From contig JADLFV010000006.1 of NCBI GenBank assembly GCA_020849625.1, positions 1 to 55,563 on the forward strand: a DNA stretch of 55,563 nucleotides. The letters run 5' to 3'. The position numbers were made by a program, and so were the translations under genes. This DNA comes from Phycisphaeraceae bacterium (GTDB lineage Bacteria > Planctomycetota > Phycisphaerae > Phycisphaerales > Phycisphaeraceae). Shown here piece after piece: positions 17,198-26,211 of this stretch (position 1 is its first letter; each line of letters opens with the position of its first letter). A model generated the notes under the pieces. That model did not search any database. It was not told the origin of the DNA and was given only the letters and a program-made list of their open reading frames with translations.

Positions 17198-18382
17198 ATG
17201 AACCAACAAAACGACTGGACACCGCGGCAGCGCTTCCGCGCCGCCCTGGAGCGTAAGCCCGCCGACCGCGCGCCGCTGGCGCTGTGGGGCAGCTACTACG
17301 GCATCACCGACGGGCTCTACTTCCAACTGCTCGAAGTGCTCGGTTACGAACGCGATGAGCAATGGTGCATCCGACCACGCCACGGCCGCACCGTCAACTA
17401 TCTCGACGACCGCGTCATGGAAGCCCTGGGCATCGACGTACGCTACGTCTGGCTGGGCAGCACCGACATCAACGGCCCCGACTTCTCCAACGTCCCGCCC
17501 GATGGTGAAGCGGAAGGCACCGACCGCTTCGGCCTGCATTACCTGTTCCACAAGGGCCACATCCGCACTCTCACCCACATCACGCCCATCGTCATCGATG
17601 ATGTGGAATCCGCCAGTCCCGAAGTGATCGAGCGCTACCAGCTACCCCCGGCCGAGCAGATCGTGCGTCTCGAACCGCTCAAGAAGCGAGCGGCGCATCT
17701 GGCCCGCAAGACGCCTTATGCCGTGATCGCCCGAGCCCCCAACAGCTACGGCCTGTACGAGCAGTCACAGCAGTTGATGGGTCCGGAAAACGTGTTGATG
17801 GCACTGCTGCTGAACAAGCCCCTGATGAACGCGCTGCTGGACAAGCTGCTGAATTTCTTCTGCGATCTTTACAGCCTGTACATGGATGCGGCCGGGCCTT
17901 ACCTGGACATGGTGGAGCTTCCCGGCGACGACTACGCCGGCACCGCAGGGCCGATCATCAGCACCGAGCTTTACGATGAGCTGTTCCTGCCGCGCTATCG
18001 CAAGCTCGTGCAGTTGATCAAGAGCAAAGCGCCGCAGGCCAAGGTGCTGCTGCATTCCGACGGGCAGGTGGAGAAGTTCCTCGATCGCTTTGCCGCCACG
18101 GGCGCGGATGTGTTCCACTGTGTGGAGACCGGCGTGGGCAACGATCTGAATGCCATCAAGCATCGCTTCGGCGATCGCCTGGCGTTCCTGGGCGCGTTGG
18201 ACATCAAGCAGGCCATGCGCGGGTCGAAAGATGACGTGCAGCGCGACATCGATACCAAGATGGCCGCGCTGAACAAGGGCGGCGGATTCGTGCTGGCCCC
18301 GGAAAATCACCTGCAACCGGACGTGCCGGTGGAGAACGTGCTGCACGCATTCGCCTATGCCGCCAAAGCCGGGCGGATGTGA
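17198..18382 (+). CDS. Uroporphyrinogen decarboxylase (URO-D) family protein
   Basis: A 394-residue protein of the URO-D/MtaA-CmuA fold: TPRQRFRAALERKPADRAPLALWG at the start (8-31), a central ELPGDDYAGTAGPIIS segment, LLHSDGQVEKFLDRF, and LGALDIKQAM...GGFVLAPENHLQPDVPVENV at the end. These paralogues of HemE often act in methyl transfer or unknown decarboxylations and are abundant in planctomycetes. It is unlikely to be the haem enzyme, because the N-terminal substrate motif differs. Ribosome site TAGGAG lies 10 bases before ATG. Confidence 0.88.
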   Translation: MNQQNDWTPRQRFRAALERKPADRAPLALWGSYYGITDGLYFQLLEVLGYERDEQWCIRPRHGRTVNYLDDRVMEALGIDVRYVWLGSTDINGPDFSNVPPDGEAEGTDRFGLHYLFHKGHIRTLTHITPIVIDDVESASPEVIERYQLPPAEQIVRLEPLKKRAAHLARKTPYAVIARAPNSYGLYEQSQQLMGPENVLMALLLNKPLMNALLDKLLNFFCDLYSLYMDAAGPYLDMVELPGDDYAGTAGPIISTELYDELFLPRYRKLVQLIKSKAPQAKVLLHSDGQVEKFLDRFAATGADVFHCVETGVGNDLNAIKHRFGDRLAFLGALDIKQAMRGSKDDVQRDIDTKMAALNKGGGFVLAPENHLQPDVPVENVLHAFAYAAKAGRM

Positions 18383-18387
18383 TGAAG

Positions 18388-18507
18388 CCATGAGCCATGA
18401 GCTTTGAGCCATGAGGCTAAAGACAGTCCTTCTCAACCCTCAAGCCTCAAGCCTCAACCCTCAACCCTCAAGCCTCAAGCCTCAACCCTCAGCCCTCAAG
18501 CCTCACC
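18388..18507. repeat. Short-word repeat array (CTCAAGC / CATGAGC words)
   Basis: CATGAGCC-type words on the left are partly complementary to a longer run of 7-base CTCAAGC and CTCAACC words on the right. A T-run (GCTTTTTTG) follows at about 18509-18517, so a terminator role for the upstream gene is possible. Confidence 0.85.
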
Positions 18508-18529
18508 GCTTTTTTGTTAGACTCGCGGC

Positions 18530-21295
18530 ATGAAGCTGCTTGCCATGCTGTTGACCTGCTGTCTGGCGGCCGCGGCGCTGGGCGACTTCGTCTGGATCGA
18601 GGGCGAGGACGCCATCTCCCAAAACGGCATGAACCACCACGGCTGGTACACCTCCGTGCGCAAAAGCGAGTTGTCCGGTGGGCAGATGATCTCGCACTAC
18701 GGCAAGGACAAATCCAGCTTCGGTAGCGCCCGCTACCTCTTCGATGCGCCGGCCGCCACCCCCGGATGTGACATTACGTACCGCTTCTTCCTGCGCTGCA
18801 ATCCGGTGCAGGCAGCCATGAGTTATCGCCTTAACGACGGGCCGTGGACGCAGATTCCCCTGAGCCGCGACGGCGCGATCGATCCGATCAACATTGCAGC
18901 CAACGGCCAGCGCGACATGCGCTTCATCGGGTGGATCGACGTCGGCGACGTGACCTTGCTCGCCGGGCGCAACACCATCGACTTTCGCACTGAAAGCGAC
19001 ATCGCCCATCATGGCATGATCGACGCCTTCGTCTTCACCGACGATCCGACCTGGCTGCCGCACGGCACGCTCAAGCCGGGTGAAAAAAGCGATGCGGCGG
19101 ATGTCGAAGCCCCGCCCGGTTGCTGGGTGTTCAACCCGGGACGTGATCCGTTCAAGGGCGATGCCCTGCTCGATCTTTCCTACCTCAACGAAGACACCGC
19201 CGGCGAGCACGGCTTCATTCGCGTCAACGAGCACGGCGACTTCGTGCGAGGTGACGGCGAGCCGATCCGCTTCTGGGCGGTCAACACCCAGACTTACCGC
19301 CAGGGCGACACCGCTTTGCGCGAGAACGCCCGCTTTTTGGCCAAGCGCGGCGTCAACATGGTTCGCTGGCACGGTGCGCTGCAACCGAAAAATCCCGATC
19401 AACCTCTTGACAGCGTGGACGAACAGGCCCTCGACCAGGTGTTTGCCATGGTCGCGGCCATGAAGGATGAAGGCATCTACCTGACGCTTTCGCCATACTA
19501 CGCCCACAGCATCAATCTCAAGGACAAGAGCGGCCAGTCCCTGCGCCGGTCGTGGGGCCTGCCGCGCGATCCTGATGCGCCCAACCCCACGGGACTGCTC
19601 TTTTTCGACACCCGCCTGCAGGAAGCCTACAAGAACTGGCTGCGCGAGCTGTTCACACGCATCAATCCCTACACCGGCAAACCGTTGCGCGAGGAGCCGG
19701 CCGTCGCCATCTTCCAGATTCAGAACGAAGACTCGCTGCTGTTCTGGACCTTCGATCACATCGGCGGCCTGGATCTCGACCTGCTTCGCCGCCAGTTCGG
19801 CCAGTGGCTGATCCGCAAGTACGGTTCACTCGACAAGTTGCGTCAAGCCTGGCATGGCGCCCAACCCGAGGGCAGTGACGTGCCCGACGACTGGGACCGC
19901 GGCCTGATCAGCTTCTACAAACTCTGGAGCCTGCAGAAAACCGACAGCTCAGCCCCCAATGAATTGCGTAAAAGTGACCAGGCTCAGTTCCTCACCGAGA
20001 CGATGCGCAACTGGAACGCCGAGGTAGCCCGCTACATCCGCGAGGATCTGGGTGCTTCGCAGGTGATCAATGCCGGCAACTGGCGCACCGCCGACCCGCT
20101 GCGCCTCAACGACCTGGAGCGCTACAGCTACACCGCCAATGAAGTGCTCGGCCTCAACCGCTACACCACCGCTCCGCACAAGGGCCAGTACCAGGGCTGG
20201 GCCATCGGCGCCGGCGACCAGTTCGACAATCGCTCGGTCATGTTCAATCCGCCGTCACTGCCCCTGGCCATCAAGCAGGCGCCGGACAAGGCCTTCATCA
20301 ATCCCGAAGGTCTGTGGGTGCCGCCCAATCTCTATCAATCCGAAGGCCCCTGGCTGATCGCCGCGTATCAATCGTTGACCGGCATCGATGCCTACTACTG
20401 GTTCGCCATGCAGCAGCCGCAGTGGCGTCAGCCGTCGTCCGCCAATGGCTACGTCGATGCTCTGGGCATGTGGGTGATCGCCACGCCCACCATCATGGGC
20501 AACTTCCCCGCAGCCGCGTTGATGCATCGGGCTGGTTACATCCAGCAGGGCAAACCCGTGGTCGTCGAGCATCGCGCTCTGGCGGACCTGTGGCAGCGCC
20601 GTTTGCCGATTATCAGTGAGGAAGGGACTTACGATCCCAATCGCGACGCAGTTAACATCTCGGATCGCTCGGCCGTGCGCGACATCGTCGATCGCCTCGC
20701 TTTCCTGGTCGGACCCGTACACGTGGTTTACGACAGCGATCCGGCTTTGACGAAGGTGAGCGACCTGGCGCCTTTCATCGATCATCGCAACCAGATCGTT
20801 ACCTCCGAAACGAAGCAACTCCGCTGGGACTTCGGCCGCGGCATCGTCACGCTCGATGCGCCCTGTGCCAAAGGCGCGGCAGGTTTCCTCAGCAAACAGA
20901 AGACTTTTCAACTGACCGGCCTGAGCCTCGAATCCGACGACGAGTATGCCGCGATCCTGCTCGTGGCCCTGGACAGCAAACCGCTGAGCGAAAGTCAGCG
21001 CATCCTCGTGCAGATCGGCACCACCGCCCGCCCATACGGCTGGCAGCAACGCAACGTGACCCCGAAAAGAGATGAGCAACCCTCCACCATGCAGGAAATC
21101 GTCAACCACGGCAAGGCACCCTGGATGGTGACGCAAAGCCACGTTACGCTCACGCTGACCAACCCCGCCCTCGCAAGTGCGATGGCGCTTGATCCCAACG
21201 GCTACGAGCAGGCAGCAGTCGAGATGATCCGCGACGGCGACAAGGTCACACTGGCCGTGCCCGCCGATGCGATATACGTCATCCTGCAACCGTGA
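18530..21295 (+). CDS. Large secreted glycoside-hydrolase-like protein (clan A type barrel)
   Basis: A 921-residue exported protein with signal peptide (1-19, MKLLAMLLTCCLAAAALGD). An N-terminal beta-sandwich follows (to about 190), starting FVWIEGEDAIS, a form seen in carbohydrate-binding modules. Next comes a TIM barrel opening GEPIRFWAVNTQTYRQGD and KRGVNMVRWHGALQPKNP. Gln398-Asn399-Glu400 in IFQIQNED fits the acid/base glutamate at strand four. The C-terminal third is beta-rich. It probably attacks an extracellular polysaccharide; family number and substrate cannot be given. Monocistronic, with word repeats upstream and nothing recognised downstream. Confidence 0.8.
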   Translation: MKLLAMLLTCCLAAAALGDFVWIEGEDAISQNGMNHHGWYTSVRKSELSGGQMISHYGKDKSSFGSARYLFDAPAATPGCDITYRFFLRCNPVQAAMSYRLNDGPWTQIPLSRDGAIDPINIAANGQRDMRFIGWIDVGDVTLLAGRNTIDFRTESDIAHHGMIDAFVFTDDPTWLPHGTLKPGEKSDAADVEAPPGCWVFNPGRDPFKGDALLDLSYLNEDTAGEHGFIRVNEHGDFVRGDGEPIRFWAVNTQTYRQGDTALRENARFLAKRGVNMVRWHGALQPKNPDQPLDSVDEQALDQVFAMVAAMKDEGIYLTLSPYYAHSINLKDKSGQSLRRSWGLPRDPDAPNPTGLLFFDTRLQEAYKNWLRELFTRINPYTGKPLREEPAVAIFQIQNEDSLLFWTFDHIGGLDLDLLRRQFGQWLIRKYGSLDKLRQAWHGAQPEGSDVPDDWDRGLISFYKLWSLQKTDSSAPNELRKSDQAQFLTETMRNWNAEVARYIREDLGASQVINAGNWRTADPLRLNDLERYSYTANEVLGLNRYTTAPHKGQYQGWAIGAGDQFDNRSVMFNPPSLPLAIKQAPDKAFINPEGLWVPPNLYQSEGPWLIAAYQSLTGIDAYYWFAMQQPQWRQPSSANGYVDALGMWVIATPTIMGNFPAAALMHRAGYIQQGKPVVVEHRALADLWQRRLPIISEEGTYDPNRDAVNISDRSAVRDIVDRLAFLVGPVHVVYDSDPALTKVSDLAPFIDHRNQIVTSETKQLRWDFGRGIVTLDAPCAKGAAGFLSKQKTFQLTGLSLESDDEYAAILLVALDSKPLSESQRILVQIGTTARPYGWQQRNVTPKRDEQPSTMQEIVNHGKAPWMVTQSHVTLTLTNPALASAMALDPNGYEQAAVEMIRDGDKVTLAVPADAIYVILQP

Positions 21296-21472
21296 TCGTG
21301 GTCAGATCACACGGCCTCAACTTTCATGGAGCATGTTCAAGTGCGTGGAACTCGCGGCGAGGTTCGATCTGGTGGCGATGGGAGACATCGCATGCGGCTG
21401 AGAAACAGGTGCGCTGAAAATGGAATCCGTATGGCACATCCCCCACGTGTCGCTGCCGTGGTTGTCAGTTGA

Positions 21473-21802
21473 TCACGCCGTGGCCGCAGCCTGTGGCGTC
21501 TGCCGTTTGCTGGACGGTGACGAAGTGATGTTGTTAAGCCATTGAGCGCAAGAGCCAAGCGTCCGGCGATCGACCTGGTACGACACCGCACGCCCACCCC
21601 GCGTCGCCGCCAGAACTTTGGCTTCCCGCAGAATCCGCAGGTGCCCGGCTAACGTCGCGTCGCTGCGATGAACCAATAGTTGCAATTGGCTGAACGACCA
21701 CGCCTGATCGAGCGCCGCGGCCACAATCTTGCGCCGCACCGGATGGGCCAGCGCCCGAAACACATCCAACTCATCCCATCGCCGGCGGTAGGGTCTGGCC
21801 AT
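21473..21802 (-). CDS. ArsR-family winged-helix regulator
   Basis: A 109-residue repressor: ALAHPVRRKIVAAALDQAWSFSQLQLLVHRSDATLAGHLRILREAKVLAATRGGRAVSYQV carries the HTH and wing (about 17-76). No metal-binding cysteine pair is visible, so it is not a classic arsenic sensor. A near-perfect 23-base palindrome lies 2 bases before the ATG, implying autoregulation. No likely target gene adjoins on the same strand. The 170 bases downstream hold nothing I recognise. Confidence 0.85.
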   Translation of the reverse strand: MARPYRRRWDELDVFRALAHPVRRKIVAAALDQAWSFSQLQLLVHRSDATLAGHLRILREAKVLAATRGGRAVSYQVDRRTLGSCAQWLNNITSSPSSKRQTPQAAATA

Positions 21803-21804
21803 TA

Positions 21805-21837
21805 CTCTGTTTTCGTCGAAAACCGAGTTATTGTCAA
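21805..21837 (-). promoter_or_regulatory. arsR promoter/operator
   Basis: A palindrome at 21805-21827 has arms CTCTGTTTTCG and CGAAAACCGAG around one base (10 of 11 positions pair). A TTGACA box (21837-21832, reading leftwards) lies just upstream. The palindrome covers the expected -10 and start region, and is shared with 271-293. Confidence 0.6.
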
Positions 21838-21940
21838 GCTCAATTTCTACAGCACCTTGATATGCCTGACCCAGGCGCTATTTGCTGTATTTACGCTTGT
21901 TTTTCAGCCGTTCGCACACAGCTTGAGAACGACTTGCGTA

Positions 21941-22951
21941 TCACATGTAGGCCTTGATCGCGGCCGGCAGTTGCTCGAAACGAAACAGCCGCTCGTACTC
22001 CATCCAGCCCGCCAAGGCGCGGGACTGCACGCGATGGCCCGCTTCCTCCATGATGGCGATGGGGTTCAGTCCGCCGATCACCACCGCCCCGATGCAGCCC
22101 TCGCTCACCGGCACCTCCAACACGTTCTGGCCCGGCACGCCGATCTGCATGAATCCGCCCAGTCCCACGTTCGCCAGGCGCTCGGCCAGGTGCACCACCA
22201 GGTCGCGGCAGTTTTCGGGTAGTTCCCGGTAGCTGGCGCCGATCAGGCCGTTGCCGTCACGGATCGCGCCGTGGTAATCGGTCATGCCGCTGCGGATGAA
22301 GACTTCCAGCGGATCGATGCTGGTGCCGTTGTAGTGGATCATCTCCACGAAGCGCGTGGGTTTGCCGTCGCGCAACTGGATCAGTCCGCCGAAGCGTGAG
22401 GCGGTGGGCACACCGTGCTTCAGCAGCACGCCGTTGAGCGTGATGGAGCAGACGGTGCAGAATCCCACCTCGTCGGCGGGGACGGTGCATTCACCCAGCG
22501 TCTGGCCCGGAGCCAGCACGCCCACCAGTTGTCCCATGGCATAGCCGCGCGCGAATACCTGGCACACTTTGTCCAGCGATTTTGCGAACGTTTTGGGCTT
22601 GACCAGTGATGTGTTGACCACGACACGACCGCTGCATTCAGACAGGTCGAAGCTCATGCCGTAGGTCAGTTGATCGATCTTGGCTGAGAGATAACCCACG
22701 CGCTCGAACGTCTGGGCGTTGCGCAGCTCAGCCAGTCCCTTTTCCGTCAGCATGCGGCCGCGCTTGCCGCGAGCGGCAGTCAGTCCTTCCTGATCGAACG
22801 CATTGAGATACAGCCGCACCGCCCGTTCGCTGAGCGGATGGCCGGACTCGCTGAGCACTTGCGCCAGTTGCGAGCCAGTCATGGGCCCGGTGGATCGGCG
22901 CAAGGCGGTCAGGATCAGCAGGCGGTTGCGTTGGGTCTTGGGCGTGGTCAT
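21941..22951 (-). CDS. NrpR-type transcriptional regulator
   Basis: A 336-residue protein: winged-helix domain (1-75, RLLILTALRRSTGPMTGSQLAQVL...LSERAVRLYL) followed by one NrpR effector domain (DUF128), with motifs VGFCTVCSITLNGVLL, FGGLIQLRDGKPTRF, MIHYNGTSIDPLEVFI and GLGGFMQIGVPGQN. NrpR is the nitrogen repressor of methanogenic archaea, where it senses 2-oxoglutarate. The archaeal protein may carry one or two effector domains; this one has one. It is divergent from a glutamate synthase gene, a fitting target. ATG 22951. Confidence 0.87.
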   Translation of the reverse strand: MTTPKTQRNRLLILTALRRSTGPMTGSQLAQVLSESGHPLSERAVRLYLNAFDQEGLTAARGKRGRMLTEKGLAELRNAQTFERVGYLSAKIDQLTYGMSFDLSECSGRVVVNTSLVKPKTFAKSLDKVCQVFARGYAMGQLVGVLAPGQTLGECTVPADEVGFCTVCSITLNGVLLKHGVPTASRFGGLIQLRDGKPTRFVEMIHYNGTSIDPLEVFIRSGMTDYHGAIRDGNGLIGASYRELPENCRDLVVHLAERLANVGLGGFMQIGVPGQNVLEVPVSEGCIGAVVIGGLNPIAIMEEAGHRVQSRALAGWMEYERLFRFEQLPAAIKAYM

Positions 22952-23344
22952 TTTTCAGGGGCCTGAATGTGAGCGGTCCGGGTGCGAGCGGCGGGGCGAT
23001 TGCCGCCTCGGTAATTGGCAGCGGCAACGCGGGCGACTCGATGTGCCGCCACCACCTATGTTACGGCAAATCTACCGAACGTCAACGGAAATAAACTGCC
23101 GTCTTGTTCATTCAAACGGCAATATTGCCGCAGGGCATCCGAATTGAGAATGATTGTAAGTAACTGTGAATACAATGATTAGTTGCATTTCTACGGGTAA
23201 ACCATATGATGCGATGGTTGGCGTCTGTCGCATGATCGTGAGATCATGCGGCAAATGGTTGCCAATCATGCCCGCCGGCAACCTGTCGTCAGCGAAACGT
23301 CCTGCTGATCCCGTTGAACACCGTTTCTCAATCGGAGCTGATCC
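22952..23344. promoter_or_regulatory. nrpR-glutamate synthase divergent control region
   Basis: This 393-base gap has no gene but several dyads: CGGCAATATTGCCG (23117-23130, a perfect 14-base palindrome), GGCAA-4 bases-TTGCC (23250-23263) and CATGATC-GTGA-GATCATG (23231-23248). A possible promoter for the rightward gene is TTGAGA (23144-23149) with TGAATA (23167-23172), 17 bases apart. The recurring GGCAA/TTGCC half-sites are the best candidates for NrpR operators. The left part (22952-23060) is GC-rich without clear motifs. Confidence 0.45.
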
Positions 23345-25000
23345 ATGGCCAACCTGCGAAGACCAAATGCCAACGACGCCACCGACACCTTCAATCGCTC
23401 GCGCTATGTCGTGCCCATGAGCGGCCTGTGCTCGCGCTGCCTCGACGGTTGCACCGGCGGCTGCGAAGTCTGGACTGCCAGCTTGCGCGGACGTGAAGTG
23501 CTCTATCCCGCGGACTACGGCCGCATCACGGCCGGCGCTGACAAAGATTACCCCATTGACTACTCGCACCTGAACATCCAGGGCTATGCTCAGGGCGCCA
23601 AGGGCCTGCCTGACGGCGTCAGCGGCAACTCCGACACCGCGCTGTTCCCCAACGTGGATACCGCCACCGAATACGGCTGGCAGCACAAGGTCAAACTCAA
23701 CGTGCCCATCTTCACCGGCGCGCTGGGCTCGACCGACATCGCCCGTCGCAACTGGGAGCACTTCGCCGTCGGTGCTGCCATCAGCGGCATCACGCTGGTC
23801 TGCGGCGAGAACGTGGCCGGCATCGATCCCGACCTGGTGCTGCGCCCGGACGGCAAGATCAAGCACTCGCCCGAGCTGGACCGCCGCATCACCGAGTATC
23901 GAAAGTTCCACACCGGCGTCGGCGAAATTCTGGTGCAGATGAACGTCGAAGACACCCGCCTGGGCGTGGCGGAGTACGTGATCGAAGCGCACAGCCTGGA
24001 CACCATCGAGTTGAAGTGGGGCCAGGGCGCCAAGTGCATTGGCGGCGAAATCAAGGTCGATTCGCTGCAGCGTGCCCTGGACCTGCAGGCCCGCGGCTAC
24101 GTCGTGCTGCCCGATCCGTCCAGCCCCGTGGTGCAGGCTGCTTACGAGAGCGGCGCCATCAAGCACTTCGAGCGCCACAGTCGGCTGGGCTTCGTCGATC
24201 AGGATTCCTTCATGGCTGAGATCGATCGCCTGCGTCGCCTGGGTTTCCGCCGCATCACGCTCAAGACCGGCGCTTATTCCATGAAAGAGCTGGCCATGGC
24301 CCTGCGCTGGGGTGCCGAGGCCAAGCTGGACCTGATCACCATCGACGGCGCGCCGGGGGGCACGGGCATGAGTCCGTGGTCGATGATGAACGAGTGGGGC
24401 ACGCCGACGTTCTACCTGCAGTGCCTGGCCCGCGAGTTCGCCGAGAAGCTGACGGCCCGCGGCATCCGGGTGCCGGACCTGGCCATGGGCGGCGGGTTCA
24501 GCGACGAGGCTGGCATCTTCAAAGCGTTGGCCCTGGGCGAGCCGCACTTCAAGGCGGTGTGCATGGGCCGGGCTTTGATGATCCCCGGCATGGTGGGCAA
24601 GAACGTGCAGCAGTGGATCAAGGACGGCAAGCTGCCCAAGACCGTGTCCAAGTTCGGCGCCAGCCCGGAAGAAATTTACGTCTGCTACCAGGAGGTCAAG
24701 TCGCAGTTCAACGGCCGCACCAAGGACATGCCCCTGGGCGCCATCGGTCTGTACACCTTCGTGCAGAAGATCAGGACCGGCCTGCAGCAGTTGATGGCCG
24801 GCAGCCGCAACTTCAGGCTCAACACCATCAGCCGCCACGACCTGCTGGCTTTGACCGAGGAGTCCGCCAAAGTCTCCGGCATCGCCTACATCATGGACGC
24901 CTACCGCCAGGAAGCTGAAGCGATCCTCGAGAACGGCCGCTACACGCCGCCGCACAGCTCGTCGCACGCCCGGGCTGCCGCCACGGTGGGCTCCAAGTGA
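23345..25000 (+). CDS. Archaeal-type FMN-binding glutamate synthase, alpha-subunit core
   Basis: A 551-residue protein matching the FMN/Fe-S synthase core of glutamate synthase in its stand-alone 'archaeal' form. An N-terminal Cys cluster, Cys29-x2-Cys32-x3-Cys36-x3-Cys40 (CSRCLDGCTGGC), precedes the barrel with SGNSDTALFPNVDTATEYGW, ELKWGQGAKCIGGEI, ITIDGAPGGTGMSPWSMM and GGGFSDEAGIFKALALGEPHFKAVCMGRA. It lacks the glutaminase and GXGXG domains, which would be separate subunits; neither is in the window. GGAG lies 9 bases before ATG 23345. Likely regulated by the divergent NrpR. Its last 61 bases overlap the convergent glycosyltransferase gene. Confidence 0.9.
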   Translation: MANLRRPNANDATDTFNRSRYVVPMSGLCSRCLDGCTGGCEVWTASLRGREVLYPADYGRITAGADKDYPIDYSHLNIQGYAQGAKGLPDGVSGNSDTALFPNVDTATEYGWQHKVKLNVPIFTGALGSTDIARRNWEHFAVGAAISGITLVCGENVAGIDPDLVLRPDGKIKHSPELDRRITEYRKFHTGVGEILVQMNVEDTRLGVAEYVIEAHSLDTIELKWGQGAKCIGGEIKVDSLQRALDLQARGYVVLPDPSSPVVQAAYESGAIKHFERHSRLGFVDQDSFMAEIDRLRRLGFRRITLKTGAYSMKELAMALRWGAEAKLDLITIDGAPGGTGMSPWSMMNEWGTPTFYLQCLAREFAEKLTARGIRVPDLAMGGGFSDEAGIFKALALGEPHFKAVCMGRALMIPGMVGKNVQQWIKDGKLPKTVSKFGASPEEIYVCYQEVKSQFNGRTKDMPLGAIGLYTFVQKIRTGLQQLMAGSRNFRLNTISRHDLLALTEESAKVSGIAYIMDAYRQEAEAILENGRYTPPHSSSHARAAATVGSK

Positions 25001-26091
25001 AGCGGCGCTCTGACGCTGCGAGGTTGTGTCGCTGAGCCGGTTGAAGTCGATCCCGGCAACAGTGCGATGTGATCCAGGGCGATCTGGACGCAACGCTGCC
25101 ACGTGAATTGCCGTGCATGTTCGACGGCAGCGCGGCGATCCAGGCGCAGCGCGCCCAGACATGCCGCGCGCAGGTCGTGGTTCAGGCAGCCGCTTCTTCC
25201 GGGGGCCACCACGTCGATGGGCCCGGTGACAGGGAAGGCCGCCACCGGCAGGCCGCAGGCATTGGCCTCCAGCAGCACGATGCCGAAGGTGTCGGTGCGG
25301 CTGGGAAAGACGAACACGTCGGCCGCCGCGTAGTGTTCGACCAGTTCCCGGCCGAACTTATATCCGACGAAATAGGCCTGAGGGAAGCGGTTTTCCAAGG
25401 TGCGGCGATGCGGGCCGTCGCCCACGATCACCTTACTGCCGGGCAGGTCCAGGGTCAGGAAGGCCTCGATGTTTTTCTCCGCGGCGATGCGACCGGCATA
25501 GAGAAAAATCGGTCGCCCCCGGCCCCCGGAAGCACATCGCCCCTGCCCCCGGAAATTCAAGTTGGGAATCTGTGCGTCGGCAATGGGGTGGAAAAGTTCA
25601 CAGTCCACGCCGCGTGTCCAGGTGACCAGGTTGCGAAACCCGTGATGTTCCAGCTCGCGGCAAAGCGAGGGCGTGGGCACCAGCGTGGCCCGGGCCGGGG
25701 CGTGGAACCAGCGCATGAAGCGATAGGTGTAACGCTCCGGAATGCCGTAGTAGCGGCGAAGGTACAGCGGGTATTGCGTGTGATACGAACTGGTGAACGG
25801 CAAGCGGCGGCGAATACAGTAGCGCCTGCCCGCCAATCCCAGTGGACCTTCGGTGGCGATGTGAATCGCCTGCGGCTGGGTTTCATCCAGCAGCCGCGCC
25901 ATCTTGCGCCCGGGCATCAGGGCCAGGCGAATCTCCGGATAGCGCGGAGCGGGCATGTTGCGAAACAGGCCCGGATGGATCACGTTCCATTGGTAACCCA
26001 TCGGCTGCGTCAGGGCGATCACCTGCTGCCAGGTGCGCACCACGCCGTTGACTTGCGGCTGCCAGGCATCGGTGATCAGAGCGATCTTCAT
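24940..26091 (-). CDS. Glycosyltransferase family 4 protein
   Basis: A 383-residue GT-B enzyme: MKIALITDAWQPQVNGVVRT at the start, PFTSSYHTQYPLYLRRYYGIPE, GVDCELFHP, FLYAGRIAAEKN, VIVGDGPHRRTLE, and the donor-binding EX7E region RTDTFGIVLLEANACGLP. It resembles transferases that mannosylate or glucosylate lipids. It precedes nothing downstream on its strand, but follows the LpxH-like gene by 120 bases; the two often travel together. A Gly/Arg-rich stretch (FRGQGRCASGGRGR) just before FLYAGR is encoded by two CCCCCGGAA words and looks inserted. The C-terminal 40 residues overlap the glutamate synthase gene. Confidence 0.9.
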   Translation of the reverse strand: MKIALITDAWQPQVNGVVRTWQQVIALTQPMGYQWNVIHPGLFRNMPAPRYPEIRLALMPGRKMARLLDETQPQAIHIATEGPLGLAGRRYCIRRRLPFTSSYHTQYPLYLRRYYGIPERYTYRFMRWFHAPARATLVPTPSLCRELEHHGFRNLVTWTRGVDCELFHPIADAQIPNLNFRGQGRCASGGRGRPIFLYAGRIAAEKNIEAFLTLDLPGSKVIVGDGPHRRTLENRFPQAYFVGYKFGRELVEHYAAADVFVFPSRTDTFGIVLLEANACGLPVAAFPVTGPIDVVAPGRSGCLNHDLRAACLGALRLDRRAAVEHARQFTWQRCVQIALDHIALLPGSTSTGSATQPRSVRAPLHLEPTVAAARACDELCGGV

Positions 26092-26211
26092 GCGTCAACA
26101 CTCAGCCAACCACCACTGCACTCGCCGCCGCGATTCTCCGGGCATTGTTATCAGTTTTCTGCAAAACCAATCATGGCCGAATCGGGGGCGGTGACGCCTG
26201 GTTCCTGCGGA

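Noticed and set aside
18388..18507. CRISPR-like array
   Set aside because: The 7-base words are contiguous with no spacers of constant length and no cas genes occur in the window.
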